64,000 bases of DNA. It comes from Propionibacteriales bacterium. GTDB lineage: Bacteria; Actinomycetota; Actinomycetes; Propionibacteriales; Nocardioidaceae. The notes beneath the pieces are model-generated. The model was given only the letters and a program-made list of their open reading frames with translations, did no database searches and was not told the origin of the DNA. Of this stretch, positions 51,026-59,515 are shown one piece after another. The translations under genes and the position numbers were made by a program. The first letter of the stretch is position 1; the number at the start of each line of letters is the position of its first letter. The stretch is from NCBI GenBank assembly GCA_026392455.1, contig JAPLCB010000009.1:248001-312000 (forward strand). Direction: 5' to 3'.

Positions 51026-52311
51026 CAGTCCTTCAGGATCGGTTGGGTCAGACGGATCTCGGTGCCGGTTCCCGGCGTACTGCGGACCTCAGCTGAGCCG
51101 CCGTGGCGGCGCATCCGCTCGACGATGCTGTCACGGACGCCGTGGCGGTCCCCCGCGATCGCGTCCGGGTCGAACCCGGTGCCGCGGTCGCGGACGTAGA
51201 TCGCGATGGACTCGGTGCCGGCCTCGGCGTAGACGTCCACCTTTGCTGCCCCGGAGTGGCGGGCTGCGTTGACCACGGCCTCCCGGGTCGCCAGCACCAG
51301 TGCGCGCAGGTCGTCGGAGACGGCGGGGTCACCGACGCAGACCACCTCGACCGGTACGCCGTACGCGTCCTCGGTCTCGCCGGCAAGCTCGCGCAGGGCA
51401 GCCGCCAGCGTCGTGGCGTCTCCACCTGAGGAGTCGAAGAGCCAGGATCTCAGGTCACGTTCCTGGGCTCGTGCGAGACGGGCGACGGCGACGGGGTCTG
51501 CAGCCGACTTCTGGATCAGGGTGAGGGTCTGCAGGACGGAGTCGTGCAGGTGTGCGGCCACGTCAGCGCGCTCCTGGGACCGGACCCGTTCGGCACGTTC
51601 CTCGCTGAGGTCCGACGTCAGCCGGAGCAGCCACGGGCCGGCGATCAACGCGATCCCCAGGAGACCGAGCGCGGTCGCGACCGCGACGTCGCGGACGGCG
51701 CCCCAACCACCGCCGCCGATCGACACCACGATGATCGCCGAGATCACCATCGCGACCCCGATCAAGAGCCGCAGGTACGGCGCCGGCCCGCCCTGACCCA
51801 CAACGGCCCGGAACAGACTGATCCTGCCGGTCGAGTCGACCCAGCGTTCGCGCTGCGCCTCGTCGGCCTGGCGCCACAGCACGGCGACACCACCGACGGC
51901 GAGCATCATCGGGACCAGGATCTGGCCCTGGCCGCTGATCATCGCGAACAGCAGGCAGAACCCGACCCCGATCGCAGCCAGCGCGATCAGCGGGCCGTAG
52001 TCGGCGAGCTTCAACCCGCGCCGCGGCCGCTTGCCCTGGCGGTCCGCTGCGGCGATCCCGGGCGGGGCATCGTCGAAGTGCCGCTGCACCGGGAGGAAGA
52101 TCCACAGACCCGCGTAGAAGAGCACCCCGAAGCCACCCATCACGCTGGCCACGATGAATCCGATCCGCACCGTCGTGACTGGCAGCCCGAGGTGCTCGGC
52201 CAGCCCGGACGCCACCCCGCCGACCGCGCTGTCGTCGGGGTTCCGGTACGCCTTGCGCACGCCGGCAGGAGCCGATCCGGCACTCAGGTGCCCGGGCGCT
52301 GGTGTGCTCAT
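51025..52311 (-). CDS. PspC-domain sensor histidine kinase
   Basis: 428 residues. The N-terminal PspC domain (about 19-78: KAYRNPDDSAVGGVASGLAEHLGLPVTTVRIGFIVASVMGGFGVLFYAGLWIFLP) is followed by more TM segments up to about 230. The HisKA_3 dimerisation region has the phosphoacceptor His at about 256 (AAHLHDSVLQTL), and a HATPase domain follows (EAVVNAARHSGA, VRDRGTGFDPDAIAGDRHGVRDSI, GTGTEIRL). This LiaS/DesK-like arrangement often senses envelope stress in actinobacteria; that role is inferred. Confidence 0.9.
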   Translation of the reverse strand: MSTPAPGHLSAGSAPAGVRKAYRNPDDSAVGGVASGLAEHLGLPVTTVRIGFIVASVMGGFGVLFYAGLWIFLPVQRHFDDAPPGIAAADRQGKRPRRGLKLADYGPLIALAAIGVGFCLLFAMISGQGQILVPMMLAVGGVAVLWRQADEAQRERWVDSTGRISLFRAVVGQGGPAPYLRLLIGVAMVISAIIVVSIGGGGWGAVRDVAVATALGLLGIALIAGPWLLRLTSDLSEERAERVRSQERADVAAHLHDSVLQTLTLIQKSAADPVAVARLARAQERDLRSWLFDSSGGDATTLAAALRELAGETEDAYGVPVEVVCVGDPAVSDDLRALVLATREAVVNAARHSGAAKVDVYAEAGTESIAIYVRDRGTGFDPDAIAGDRHGVRDSIVERMRRHGGSAEVRSTPGTGTEIRLTQPILKD

Positions 52312-52322
52312 GGACCCATCGT

Positions 52323-52362
52323 GGCATCAGGGGTGAGCCCGGGGCATCAGGTGTGACCCCGA
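52323..52362. promoter_or_regulatory. Two 20-bp direct repeats between the kinase and PspC operons
   Basis: GGCATCAGGGGTGAGCCCGG (52323-52342) and GGCATCAGGTGTGACCCCGA (52343-52362), 17 of 20 identical, followed by CCTGACCCC and ATCAGGGG half sites. Candidate binding sites for the LuxR-type regulator, serving both directions. Confidence 0.5.
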
Positions 52363-52433
52363 GACCTGACCCCGACGCAGAATCAGGGGCGTCCCCGATA
52401 GGCAGCGGCCGCCGCGGGGACCACGATGGAGCC

Positions 52434-53654
52434 ATGAGCCAAACCACCGAGGACCCGAACAGCGGGTCTCCCCAGCAGCAGACCCTGCCGCCGCCGCACC
52501 AGGACCTGGACCGACTGCGCAGGAGTGTGTCCGACCGCTACATCGCCGGCGTCGCCGGTGGCCTCGGTCGACACTTCAACATCGACCCGACCGTCATACG
52601 CGTCCTGCTCGCAGTGCTGACCCTGTTCGGCGGCGCCGGCGTCCTGATCTACGCCGTGTGCTGGTTCTTCGTGCCCGAGGAGGGCAAGGAGAAGGCCACG
52701 ATCAACATCGGGACCGACGCCCGGAAGATCCTGCTCCTCGCAGCTGCGGGCATCGCGCTGCTGCTCGCGATCGGCGACTCGTTCAACGGCTTCGGCGCCG
52801 GGTGGCCGATCGCCAGCATTGCCGTGGTGATCGCCGTGGTCGTGATCGCCCGCGACAAGCGGGCCGTCCGCCGCGCGCAACCCGGCACCGACTGGAACCA
52901 GTACGCCCAGCAGGTGAGCCAGCAGGTCACCGACCAGGTGACCGAGCGCGTCAACGAGCAGATGACCCAGCAGTACGGGACCGGTCAGGCCCCGCCGGCG
53001 TGGTACCCGTCGGCGGTCACCCCGCCCCTGCTTCCGCCGCACCCGAAGCGAACCGGGATCCTCTGGTTCTGGCCCACCCTGGCGTTGATCGCTATCGCTC
53101 TCGGCACTGTCGGGATCATCGACCAGACCTCCCAGGTCACCGCCGGCGTCTACCCCGCGGTCGCGCTGGGCGTGACCGGGGTGATGCTGCTGGTCGGTTC
53201 GTTCGTCGGTCGACCCGGTGGCCTGATCCTGCTCGGGATCGTCTCGACCGTCGCGCTCGCCGCAGCGACCGTCCTCGGTACGTTCAACTTCGACGGCCGC
53301 AACCTGGAAGCGAACCCGCTCACCTCCACCGAGGTCCAGTCCGAGTACGAGGTCCACATGGGCCGGATCCAGCTGGACCTGACCGACGTTGCCGACGTCG
53401 AAGCGCTGGCCGGTCGCGAGATCGACCTGCACCTGAATGCCGGAGAGATCACAGTGATCGTCCCGCGCAGCCTCAACGTGCAGATCAACGCCGAGACCGG
53501 GTTCGCCGGAGGAATCAAGATCCCCGGGTACGACGGCGGCGGCATCGAGGACCAGGCCAGCCGCACCATCACCGGTTCACCTGCCAACACCCTTCCGCCC
53601 CTCGAGCTGGACCTCGAGGTCCGGGTCGGCCAGATCACCGTGGAGCAACGATGA
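52434..53654 (+). CDS. PspC-domain membrane protein
   Basis: 406 residues from the ATG at 52434. A cytoplasmic Gln/Pro-rich start is followed by a PspC domain at about 30-80 (RSVSDRYIAGVAGGLGRHFNIDPTVIRVLLAVLTLFGGAGVLIYAVCWFFVPEE). A linker with Gln/Val repeats (QQVSQQVTDQVTERVNEQMTQQ) may be a coiled coil. Four more TM segments and a C-terminal beta-rich domain end the protein (YEVHMGRIQLDLTDVADVEALAGREIDLHLNAGEITVIVPRSLNVQINAETG), which resembles LiaF/DUF2154-type domains. LiaF-like proteins inhibit LiaS-type kinases, so this may be the partner of the divergent kinase. Confidence 0.82.
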   Translation: MSQTTEDPNSGSPQQQTLPPPHQDLDRLRRSVSDRYIAGVAGGLGRHFNIDPTVIRVLLAVLTLFGGAGVLIYAVCWFFVPEEGKEKATINIGTDARKILLLAAAGIALLLAIGDSFNGFGAGWPIASIAVVIAVVVIARDKRAVRRAQPGTDWNQYAQQVSQQVTDQVTERVNEQMTQQYGTGQAPPAWYPSAVTPPLLPPHPKRTGILWFWPTLALIAIALGTVGIIDQTSQVTAGVYPAVALGVTGVMLLVGSFVGRPGGLILLGIVSTVALAAATVLGTFNFDGRNLEANPLTSTEVQSEYEVHMGRIQLDLTDVADVEALAGREIDLHLNAGEITVIVPRSLNVQINAETGFAGGIKIPGYDGGGIEDQASRTITGSPANTLPPLELDLEVRVGQITVEQR

Positions 53655-53944
53655 GCCAGAACACCACCCACCCGGCCCGGCGACCTGTCGGGGTTGCGCA
53701 CCTGATCTTCGGCCTGATCTTCACCGGCCTCGCCGCGATGTGGCTGATCGGCGAGGCCAGCGGCACCGACGTCCCCGACCTGGCCCTCGGCTTCCCGGCC
53801 GTCCTGATCGGCGCCGGCGTGGTCGGCCTGGTCGCCATCCTGGTGAACCAGCGACGGGCTCGCACCGAACTGGTCCCCGCCGCCGCCACCAGGGCGCTGT
53901 CAGACGACACCACCATCCTGCACACCGAGAAGGACGAGTCATGA
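53651..53944 (+). CDS. Small two-TM membrane protein
   Basis: 97 residues, with TM segments GVAHLIFGLIFTGLAAMWLIG and ALGFPAVLIGAGVVGLVAILV, then a charged tail. Start and end overlap the PspC genes on both sides by ATGA, so it is co-translated with them. No family name recognised. Confidence 0.7.
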   Translation: MSQNTTHPARRPVGVAHLIFGLIFTGLAAMWLIGEASGTDVPDLALGFPAVLIGAGVVGLVAILVNQRRARTELVPAAATRALSDDTTILHTEKDES

Positions 53945-54153
53945 GCAACCACGAAGCCGCCCCCCAGCCCAAGCGCCTGCTGCGGACCAACGACGACAAG
54001 ATGATCGCCGGAGTCTGCGGCGGACTGGCCCGCTACTTCGGGATCGACCCGACGCTGGTGCGGGTGGCCGCGGTGGTCGCTCTGGTCGTCGGCTTCCCGG
54101 CCGCGCTGATCGCGTACGTCGTCGCCTGGGCGATCACCCCGCAGGCAACCTGA
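53941..54153 (+). CDS. Small PspC-domain protein
   Basis: 70 residues, almost all PspC domain: KRLLRTNDDKMIAGVCGGLARYFGIDPTLVRVAAVVALVVGFPAALIAYVVAWAITP. PspC proteins sit in the membrane and take part in phage-shock or envelope-stress signalling. Third gene of the coupled group; a palindromic repeat region follows. Confidence 0.88.
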   Translation: MSNHEAAPQPKRLLRTNDDKMIAGVCGGLARYFGIDPTLVRVAAVVALVVGFPAALIAYVVAWAITPQAT

Positions 54154-54199
54154 CCAGCACGAAACTGACCCGCCAGCATGTTGCAACCGGCTGGCGGGT

Positions 54200-54227
54200 C
54201 GGTTTCACGCCAGCTGGTGTGAAACCG
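54200..54227. repeat. Near-perfect palindrome, copy 2
   Basis: Core TTTCACGCCAGCTGGTGTGA, as at 50283, arms extended by CGG and AACCG. It abuts the stop codon of the MerR gene. An adjacent upstream hairpin, CCGCCAG...CTGGCGG around TGTTGCAACCGG, lies at about 54169-54198. Bidirectional terminator function is likely. Confidence 0.75.
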
Positions 54228-54977
54228 TCAGCGGGACAGAGAGCGGGTGATCACCTGGTTCGCCGCCCGCTGGAACCCGCTGACGACGGCCTCCAGGGTG
54301 AGCTGGCGCAGGCGAGCCATGGTGTGCTCGAACTCGGCTTTGTCAGCCTCGGTCTTGGGGCCTTCCAGGAACGGCGCGAGCACCTGGTCGCGCAGCACGT
54401 TGGTGAGCTCGTCGGCGAGCTCCTCCATGTGCCGGTTGATCGCCTCGCCGGCGGCCACCATGGAGTTGACCGGGATCGGCAGGTCCAGGACCTGGAGTCC
54501 GACCGAGAACGCGGGCAAGATCTCGTAGCGACCGTCGGCTGTCTCCTCGACCGACATGGTCGCGATCAGCCGGGTCAGGGCGTCGTCGTCGAGCTTGCGG
54601 TTGGCCCGGGCCTCGAGCTGCTTGCGGGTGACGACCTCGTGCCCGCCGGTCTTCCAGCTGGTGAGCATCGCACGCTGGACAGCGAGGTCCTCCACGGAGG
54701 CGTCGGCGGGGATCTTGGCCAGGTACTTCTCGATGGCGGCGAGGGTGAAGCCGTGGTCCTGCAACGCGCGGATGAGCTCGAGCCGGGCCCGGTGCTGCGC
54801 GGAGTAGTAGGCCATCCGGCCACGACGCATCGGCGGCGGCAGCAGCCCCAGCCCGGCGTAGTAGCGGGTGGTGCGGACCGTCATCCCGGTGACGGCGGCG
54901 AGCTCGTCGACCGTGTACGACGCGTCCGGTGATGCGGGAACGGCGTCGACGGACCCGTCGGCAGCGGCTGTGCTCAT
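54228..54977 (-). CDS. MerR-family transcriptional regulator
   Basis: 249 residues from the ATG at 54975-54977, with a strong GAAGGAGGACC site. The MerR winged helix is YTVDELAAVTGMTVRTTRYYAGLGLLPPPMRRGRMAYYSAQHRARLELIRALQDHGFTLAAIEKYL. The long C-terminal effector domain (about 160 residues) has no cysteine cluster, so metal sensing is unlikely and a larger ligand more probable. It is divergent from the acyl-CoA dehydrogenase operon, with dyads ACTGTAACAGT and GTGACAG-N5-CTGTAAC between. Probable regulator of that operon. Confidence 0.88.
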   Translation of the reverse strand: MSTAAADGSVDAVPASPDASYTVDELAAVTGMTVRTTRYYAGLGLLPPPMRRGRMAYYSAQHRARLELIRALQDHGFTLAAIEKYLAKIPADASVEDLAVQRAMLTSWKTGGHEVVTRKQLEARANRKLDDDALTRLIATMSVEETADGRYEILPAFSVGLQVLDLPIPVNSMVAAGEAINRHMEELADELTNVLRDQVLAPFLEGPKTEADKAEFEHTMARLRQLTLEAVVSGFQRAANQVITRSLSR

Positions 54978-55036
54978 CGGTCCTCCTTCGACGTCGCCGG
55001 GGCCCGAGAAGCGGGCGGCCCCACTGGCACGGTGCG

Positions 55037-55047
55037 ACTGTAACAGT
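55037..55047. promoter_or_regulatory. ACTGTAACAGT dyad
   Basis: Perfect odd-length palindrome near the MerR start, part of the divergent regulatory region. CTGTAACAG recurs at 55115-55123. Confidence 0.5.
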
Positions 55048-55102
55048 AGAACTGGCAGGTTCGAGGCGCCCTTCGTGGACCCCGCTACCCCGACCTTGTA
55101 TC

Positions 55103-55121
55103 GTGACAGTATTGCTGTAAC
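55103..55121. promoter_or_regulatory. GTGACAG-TATTG-CTGTAAC dyad
   Basis: Inverted arms match at 6 of 7 positions around a 5-nt spacer, upstream of the acyl-CoA dehydrogenase gene. A dyad of this size is typical of a MerR operator between promoter elements. Confidence 0.5.
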
Positions 55122-55174
55122 AGTTACCTTGTCAGCATCTCCCGACACCCGAACCCGAGAGGCCGCCCAGCCCC

Positions 55175-56314
55175 ATGCGCGATATTTTCACCGCAGAACA
55201 CGAGGACTTCCGCAAGACCGTCCGCTCCTTCATGGAGAAGGAGGTCACGCCGTTCCACGACCAGTGGGAGAAGGACGGGATCGTCCCGCGCGAGGTCTGG
55301 ACCAAGGCCGGCGAGCTCGGGCTGCTCTGCTTCGACGTCCCCGAGGAGTACGACGGTCCGGGGGTCGACGACTTCCGCTACAACGTGATCGTGTCCGAGG
55401 AGCAGGCCCGCGCCGGAGCGAACGGCCTCGGCTTCTCGGTGCACACCGACATCATCGTTCCCTACATCTCCGACGTGGCCACCGACGAGCAGAAGCAGCG
55501 CTGGCTTCCCGGCTGCGTCAGCGGCGAGATCATCACCGCGATCGCGATGACCGAGCCCGGCACCGGCAGCGACCTCCAGGGCATCAAGACCTCCGCCGTC
55601 GACAAGGGTGACCACTACGTCCTCAACGGCTCGAAGACCTTCATCTCCAACGGCATTAACGCCGACCTGGTGATCGTGGTCGCCAAGACCAATCCGGAGG
55701 CCGGGCACCTCGGCTTCAGCCTGCTGGTCGTCGAGCGCGGGATGGAGGGCTTCGAGCGCGGCCGCAACCTGGAGAAGATCGGTCTGCACGCGCAGGACAC
55801 CGCCGAGCTCTCCTTCAACGACGTGGTCGTGCCCAAGGCGAACCTGCTCGGCGAAGAGGGCCAGGGCTTCATCTACCTGATGCAGAACCTTCCCCAGGAG
55901 CGCTTGATCATCGGGGCCCAGGCGGCTGCCGCCTGCAACTACATCGTCGAGCTGTGCCTGGACTACGCCAAGACCCGCGAGGCCTTCGGCAAGCCGATCG
56001 GCAAGTTCCAGAACACCCGCTTCACGATCGCCGAGATGGCCACCGAGGCGAAGATCACCCAGGTCTTCATCGACGACTGCCTGCGCAAGCACCTCGACGG
56101 CAAGCTCGACACGGCGGACGCCTCGATGGCGAAGTACTGGGCCACCGAGCTCCAGAACAAGCTGGTCAACCAGGGCGTGCAGCTGCACGGCGGCTACGGC
56201 TACATGCTGGAGTACCCGATCGCGAAGGCCTACCTGGACAGCCGGATCTCCACCATCTACGGCGGCACCACCGAGATCCAGAAGGAAATCATCGGCCGTT
56301 CCCTCGGCCTCTGA
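55175..56314 (+). CDS. Acyl-CoA dehydrogenase
   Basis: 379 residues. A flavoenzyme that introduces the C2-C3 double bond into an acyl-CoA. Family motifs: ITAIAMTEPGTGSDLQGIKT (FAD/substrate strand), GSKTFISNGINADLVIVVAKT, DYAKTREAFGKPIGKFQNTRF, and the C-terminal GGYGYMLEYPIAKAYLDSRISTIYGGTTEIQKEIIG. In the last motif Gly stands where medium-chain enzymes have the catalytic Glu (YEGT), so the base is probably elsewhere, as in long-chain/isovaleryl types. First gene after the MerR-controlled promoter region; the second dehydrogenase follows 47 bp downstream. Confidence 0.93.
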   Translation: MRDIFTAEHEDFRKTVRSFMEKEVTPFHDQWEKDGIVPREVWTKAGELGLLCFDVPEEYDGPGVDDFRYNVIVSEEQARAGANGLGFSVHTDIIVPYISDVATDEQKQRWLPGCVSGEIITAIAMTEPGTGSDLQGIKTSAVDKGDHYVLNGSKTFISNGINADLVIVVAKTNPEAGHLGFSLLVVERGMEGFERGRNLEKIGLHAQDTAELSFNDVVVPKANLLGEEGQGFIYLMQNLPQERLIIGAQAAAACNYIVELCLDYAKTREAFGKPIGKFQNTRFTIAEMATEAKITQVFIDDCLRKHLDGKLDTADASMAKYWATELQNKLVNQGVQLHGGYGYMLEYPIAKAYLDSRISTIYGGTTEIQKEIIGRSLGL

Positions 56315-56361
56315 CCCCTGCTGCGACAGCGGCGACCCCACCCTGACGAAGAGAGTGCCCC

Positions 56362-57552
56362 ATGGATTTCAACCTGCCTGAGTCCGCGATCGCCGTCCGG
56401 GACGGCGTCGCCGCTGTCGCCGCGAAGTACGACCACGCCTACTGGTCGCGCTGCGAGGAGGAGCACCGCTTCCCCGACGAGGTGTTCAAGGACCTCGGTG
56501 ACGGCGGCTGGCTCGGACTGTCGATCCCCGAGGAGTACGGCGGCGGCGGCCAGGGCCTCCTCGAGCTCGCCGTCGCCAACGACACCCTCTGCGCCTCGGG
56601 CGGCACCCAGGGCACGTTCATCTACGTGACCACTCCCGGCTTCGGCGCGATGACGTTGGTCCGGCACGGCACCGACGAGCAGAAGCAGCGCATCCTGCCC
56701 GGGTTGGCCTCGGGCGACCTGCAGTTCTCGTTCGCGCTGACCGAGCCGGACGCCGGGTCGAACGCCATCGAGATCACCACCCAGGCACGCCGCGACGGGG
56801 ACGACTTCCTGATCAAGGGGCAGAAGGTCTGGATCTCCAACGTCGAGCGTGCCGACTGGATGGTCGCGGTCACCCGCACCGTCCCGGCTGCGGAGGCGAA
56901 GGCGGCCGGCGGCAACCGGACCCACGGCTTCACCTTGTTCCTCATCGACGTCAAGGAGGCCCTCGCTGCGGGCACCTTGACCTACACGCCGATCCCGAAG
57001 ATGGGCAGCAACATCCTGCAGTCCTCCCAGGTCTTCTTCGACGACGTCCGGGTGCCGGCCGAGAACGTCCTCGGTGAGGCCGACAACGGCTTCGGCGTCC
57101 TGTGGGACGTGCTGAACCCCGAGCGGATCCTGGCCGCGGCCGGCGCGGTCGGCTCGGCGGACGCCGCCCTCGACGTGGCCGCGCAGTACGCCCGCGAGCG
57201 GATCGTCTTCGGCCGCCCGATCGGTTCCAACCAGGCGATCCAGTTCCCGCTGGCCCAGATCAAGGCCAAGACCGAGCTGGCCCGCCTGATGACCTACAAG
57301 GCCGCCTGGCTCTTCGACAACGGCCAGATGTGCGGCAACGAGGCCAACGTCGCCAAGCTCACCGGGGCGCAGGTCGCGTGGGAGGCGGCCGATCAGGCCT
57401 TCCAGACCCTGGGCGGGATGGCGTACTCCAAGGAGTACCCGGTCGAGCGGATGTTCCGCGACGCCCGGATCGGGAAGAACATCCCGGTCTCCGAGCAGCT
57501 GGTGCTGGCCCACATCGGCACCTCGATGCTCGGGCTCCCCAAGAGCTACTAG
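56362..57552 (+). CDS. Acyl-CoA dehydrogenase (second, divergent type)
   Basis: 396 residues. Same fold, distinct subgroup: FSFALTEPDAGSNAIEITTQARRDGDDFLIKGQKVWISNVERADWMVAVTRT, ARERIVFGRPIGSNQAIQFPLA, and a C-terminal MFRDARIGKNIPVSEQLVLAHIGTSMLGLPKSY that lacks the usual GT-x-EIQ motif. Such members often serve carnitine, branched or unusual acyl-CoAs. It probably acts in one pathway with the preceding dehydrogenase and the ligase downstream. Confidence 0.9.
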   Translation: MDFNLPESAIAVRDGVAAVAAKYDHAYWSRCEEEHRFPDEVFKDLGDGGWLGLSIPEEYGGGGQGLLELAVANDTLCASGGTQGTFIYVTTPGFGAMTLVRHGTDEQKQRILPGLASGDLQFSFALTEPDAGSNAIEITTQARRDGDDFLIKGQKVWISNVERADWMVAVTRTVPAAEAKAAGGNRTHGFTLFLIDVKEALAAGTLTYTPIPKMGSNILQSSQVFFDDVRVPAENVLGEADNGFGVLWDVLNPERILAAAGAVGSADAALDVAAQYARERIVFGRPIGSNQAIQFPLAQIKAKTELARLMTYKAAWLFDNGQMCGNEANVAKLTGAQVAWEAADQAFQTLGGMAYSKEYPVERMFRDARIGKNIPVSEQLVLAHIGTSMLGLPKSY

Positions 57553-57648
57553 GCGGCTCGGGAACCTCACCCCTTCCCGGTACGTTCACGCCCGTAAGAC
57601 ACTGTGACCCCCGCCACACCCAGTTGAGCCAACGCAGCAGGAGCAGAC

Positions 57649-59508
57649 ATGACCGACGTCCTTGCCGAGCGCGCCGAGATCGACGCGCAGATCGCCGGCC
57701 GCAGCATCGCCCACGCCTTCGCCGACACCGTTGCCCGCCTCGGCGACGCCCCGGCGTACTCGGACAAGGTCGGCGTCGAGGGCACCGACTGGCGCACCCT
57801 GAGCTGGAACGAGCTGCGCGACCAGGGCCTCGACGTCGCTGCTGCCCTGATCGACCTCGGCGTCGAGCCCGGCGACCGGGTGGCCATCATGGCGACCAAC
57901 CGGATCGAGCACATCCTCGCCGACATCGGCGCCATGCACGCCGGCGCTACCGGGATGTCGATCTACAACACCCTCTCCCCCAGCCAGGTCGCGTACGTCG
58001 CAGACCACTCCACCCCGGCCGTGGTGATCCTCGAGAACGCCGACCACGTCGCGCGCTGGTCGGACGCCCTTGCGGCCGCTGCTCCCACGCAAGTCGTCGT
58101 GATCGACCCGACGGCCGCGCCCGCCGGCGCGATCACCTGGGACGACCTGGTCAAGCGGGGTCAGTCGCTGCGCTCGGAGCTGGACGCCGAGATCGCCCAG
58201 CGCTGGCAGGCGATCTCCCCCGAGCTGCCCGCCACGATCCTGTACACGTCCGGGACCACCGGGAACCCCAAGGGCGTGGTGATCACCCACCGCAACGTGC
58301 TCTTCGAGGTCGCCAGCACGGACAAGACCGTCGGTGCCAGCGAGGACGAGGACCTGGTCACGGTCTCCTACCTGCCGTACGCGCACATCGCCGAACGGGT
58401 CCTCGGCATCTACCTCCCCCAGGTGATGGGCGGGCACCTGCACCTGGTGGCCGACCCCGCGCTGCTGGTTGCCTCCCTCGGACAGGTCAAGCCGACTCGC
58501 TTCTTCGGCGTCCCCCGGGTCTGGGAGAAGATCCAGACCGGGATCGGCGGCCTGCTGGCGATGGAGACCGACGAGAACAAGAAGAAGGCTGTCGCCGACG
58601 CGATGGCCACCGGTCTGGAGTACGTCGAGTCCCTCCAGTACGGCAACACCACCAGCCCGGAGCTCCAAGCGCGCTTCGACGCTGTCAACGCCGCCGTCCT
58701 GACCCCGATGAAGTCGATGCTGGGTCTCGAGCGGGTGGCCTGGGCCGGCAGCGCCTCGGCGCCGATGCCGATCGAGACCGCCCGGTTCTTCGCCGGACTC
58801 GGCTTCTCGATCTACGACATCTACGGGATGACCGAGACCTGCGGCGCCGTCACCGCCTGCGGCCCGAGCGCGTTCCGTCTCGGCACCGTCGGTCGCGCCC
58901 AGCCCGGGATCGAGGTCCGGCTGGCCGAGGACGGCGAGATCCTGGCTCGAGGACCGGTGACCACCACCGGGTACCACAAGAACCCGGAAGCAACAGCCGA
59001 GCTGATCGACGCCGAAGGCTGGGTGCACACCGGTGACATCGGCGAGATCGACGAGGACGGCTTCGTCAAGGTCGTCGACCGCAAGAAGGAGCTGATCATC
59101 ACCTCGGCGGGTAAGAACATCGCTCCGTCGAACATCGAGAACATGCTCAAGGAGAGCCCGCTGGTCGGCCACGCCCTGGCGTACGGCGAGGGCAAGCCGT
59201 ACGTCGTCGCGATCCTGACGCTCGACCCTGACGTCGCGCCGATCGTCGCCGGCAAGATGGGCATCGAGGCAGAGGCAGCGGCCGACCTGACGGCGCTCTC
59301 GACGAACCCGGCGATCCTCGGCCTCGTCGGCCAGGCCGTGGAGAAGTGCAACGAGCGGCTGTCGCGCCCCGAGCAGGTCAAGAAGTGGAAGCTGCTGCCG
59401 GTCGAGTGGACCGCCGAGTCCGCCGAGCTCACCCCCACCCTGAAGCTCAAGCGGCGCGTGGTGCACACCAACTACGCGGCCGAGATCACTGCGCTCTACG
59501 AAGACTGA
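57649..59508 (+). CDS. Long-chain acyl-CoA synthetase (AMP-binding)
   Basis: 619 residues. It activates a fatty acid with ATP and CoA. Motifs: TILYTSGTTGNPKGVVITHRNV (ATP/AMP P-loop), IYDIYGMTETCGAVTACGP (A5), GWVHTGDIGEIDEDGFVKVVDRKKELIITSAGKNIAPSNIEN (A7-A8 with the hinge) and the final Lys region LTPTLKLKRRVV. It resembles FadD15-type enzymes in actinobacteria. GCAGGAG precedes the ATG. It supplies acyl-CoA to the dehydrogenases upstream. Confidence 0.93.
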   Translation: MTDVLAERAEIDAQIAGRSIAHAFADTVARLGDAPAYSDKVGVEGTDWRTLSWNELRDQGLDVAAALIDLGVEPGDRVAIMATNRIEHILADIGAMHAGATGMSIYNTLSPSQVAYVADHSTPAVVILENADHVARWSDALAAAAPTQVVVIDPTAAPAGAITWDDLVKRGQSLRSELDAEIAQRWQAISPELPATILYTSGTTGNPKGVVITHRNVLFEVASTDKTVGASEDEDLVTVSYLPYAHIAERVLGIYLPQVMGGHLHLVADPALLVASLGQVKPTRFFGVPRVWEKIQTGIGGLLAMETDENKKKAVADAMATGLEYVESLQYGNTTSPELQARFDAVNAAVLTPMKSMLGLERVAWAGSASAPMPIETARFFAGLGFSIYDIYGMTETCGAVTACGPSAFRLGTVGRAQPGIEVRLAEDGEILARGPVTTTGYHKNPEATAELIDAEGWVHTGDIGEIDEDGFVKVVDRKKELIITSAGKNIAPSNIENMLKESPLVGHALAYGEGKPYVVAILTLDPDVAPIVAGKMGIEAEAAADLTALSTNPAILGLVGQAVEKCNERLSRPEQVKKWKLLPVEWTAESAELTPTLKLKRRVVHTNYAAEITALYED

Positions 59509-59515
59509 GGACCCC

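Noticed and set aside
57102-59036. A long second plus-strand frame within the acyl-CoA genes
   Set aside because: It overlaps well-supported dehydrogenase and ligase genes in another frame and lacks any recognisable motif.
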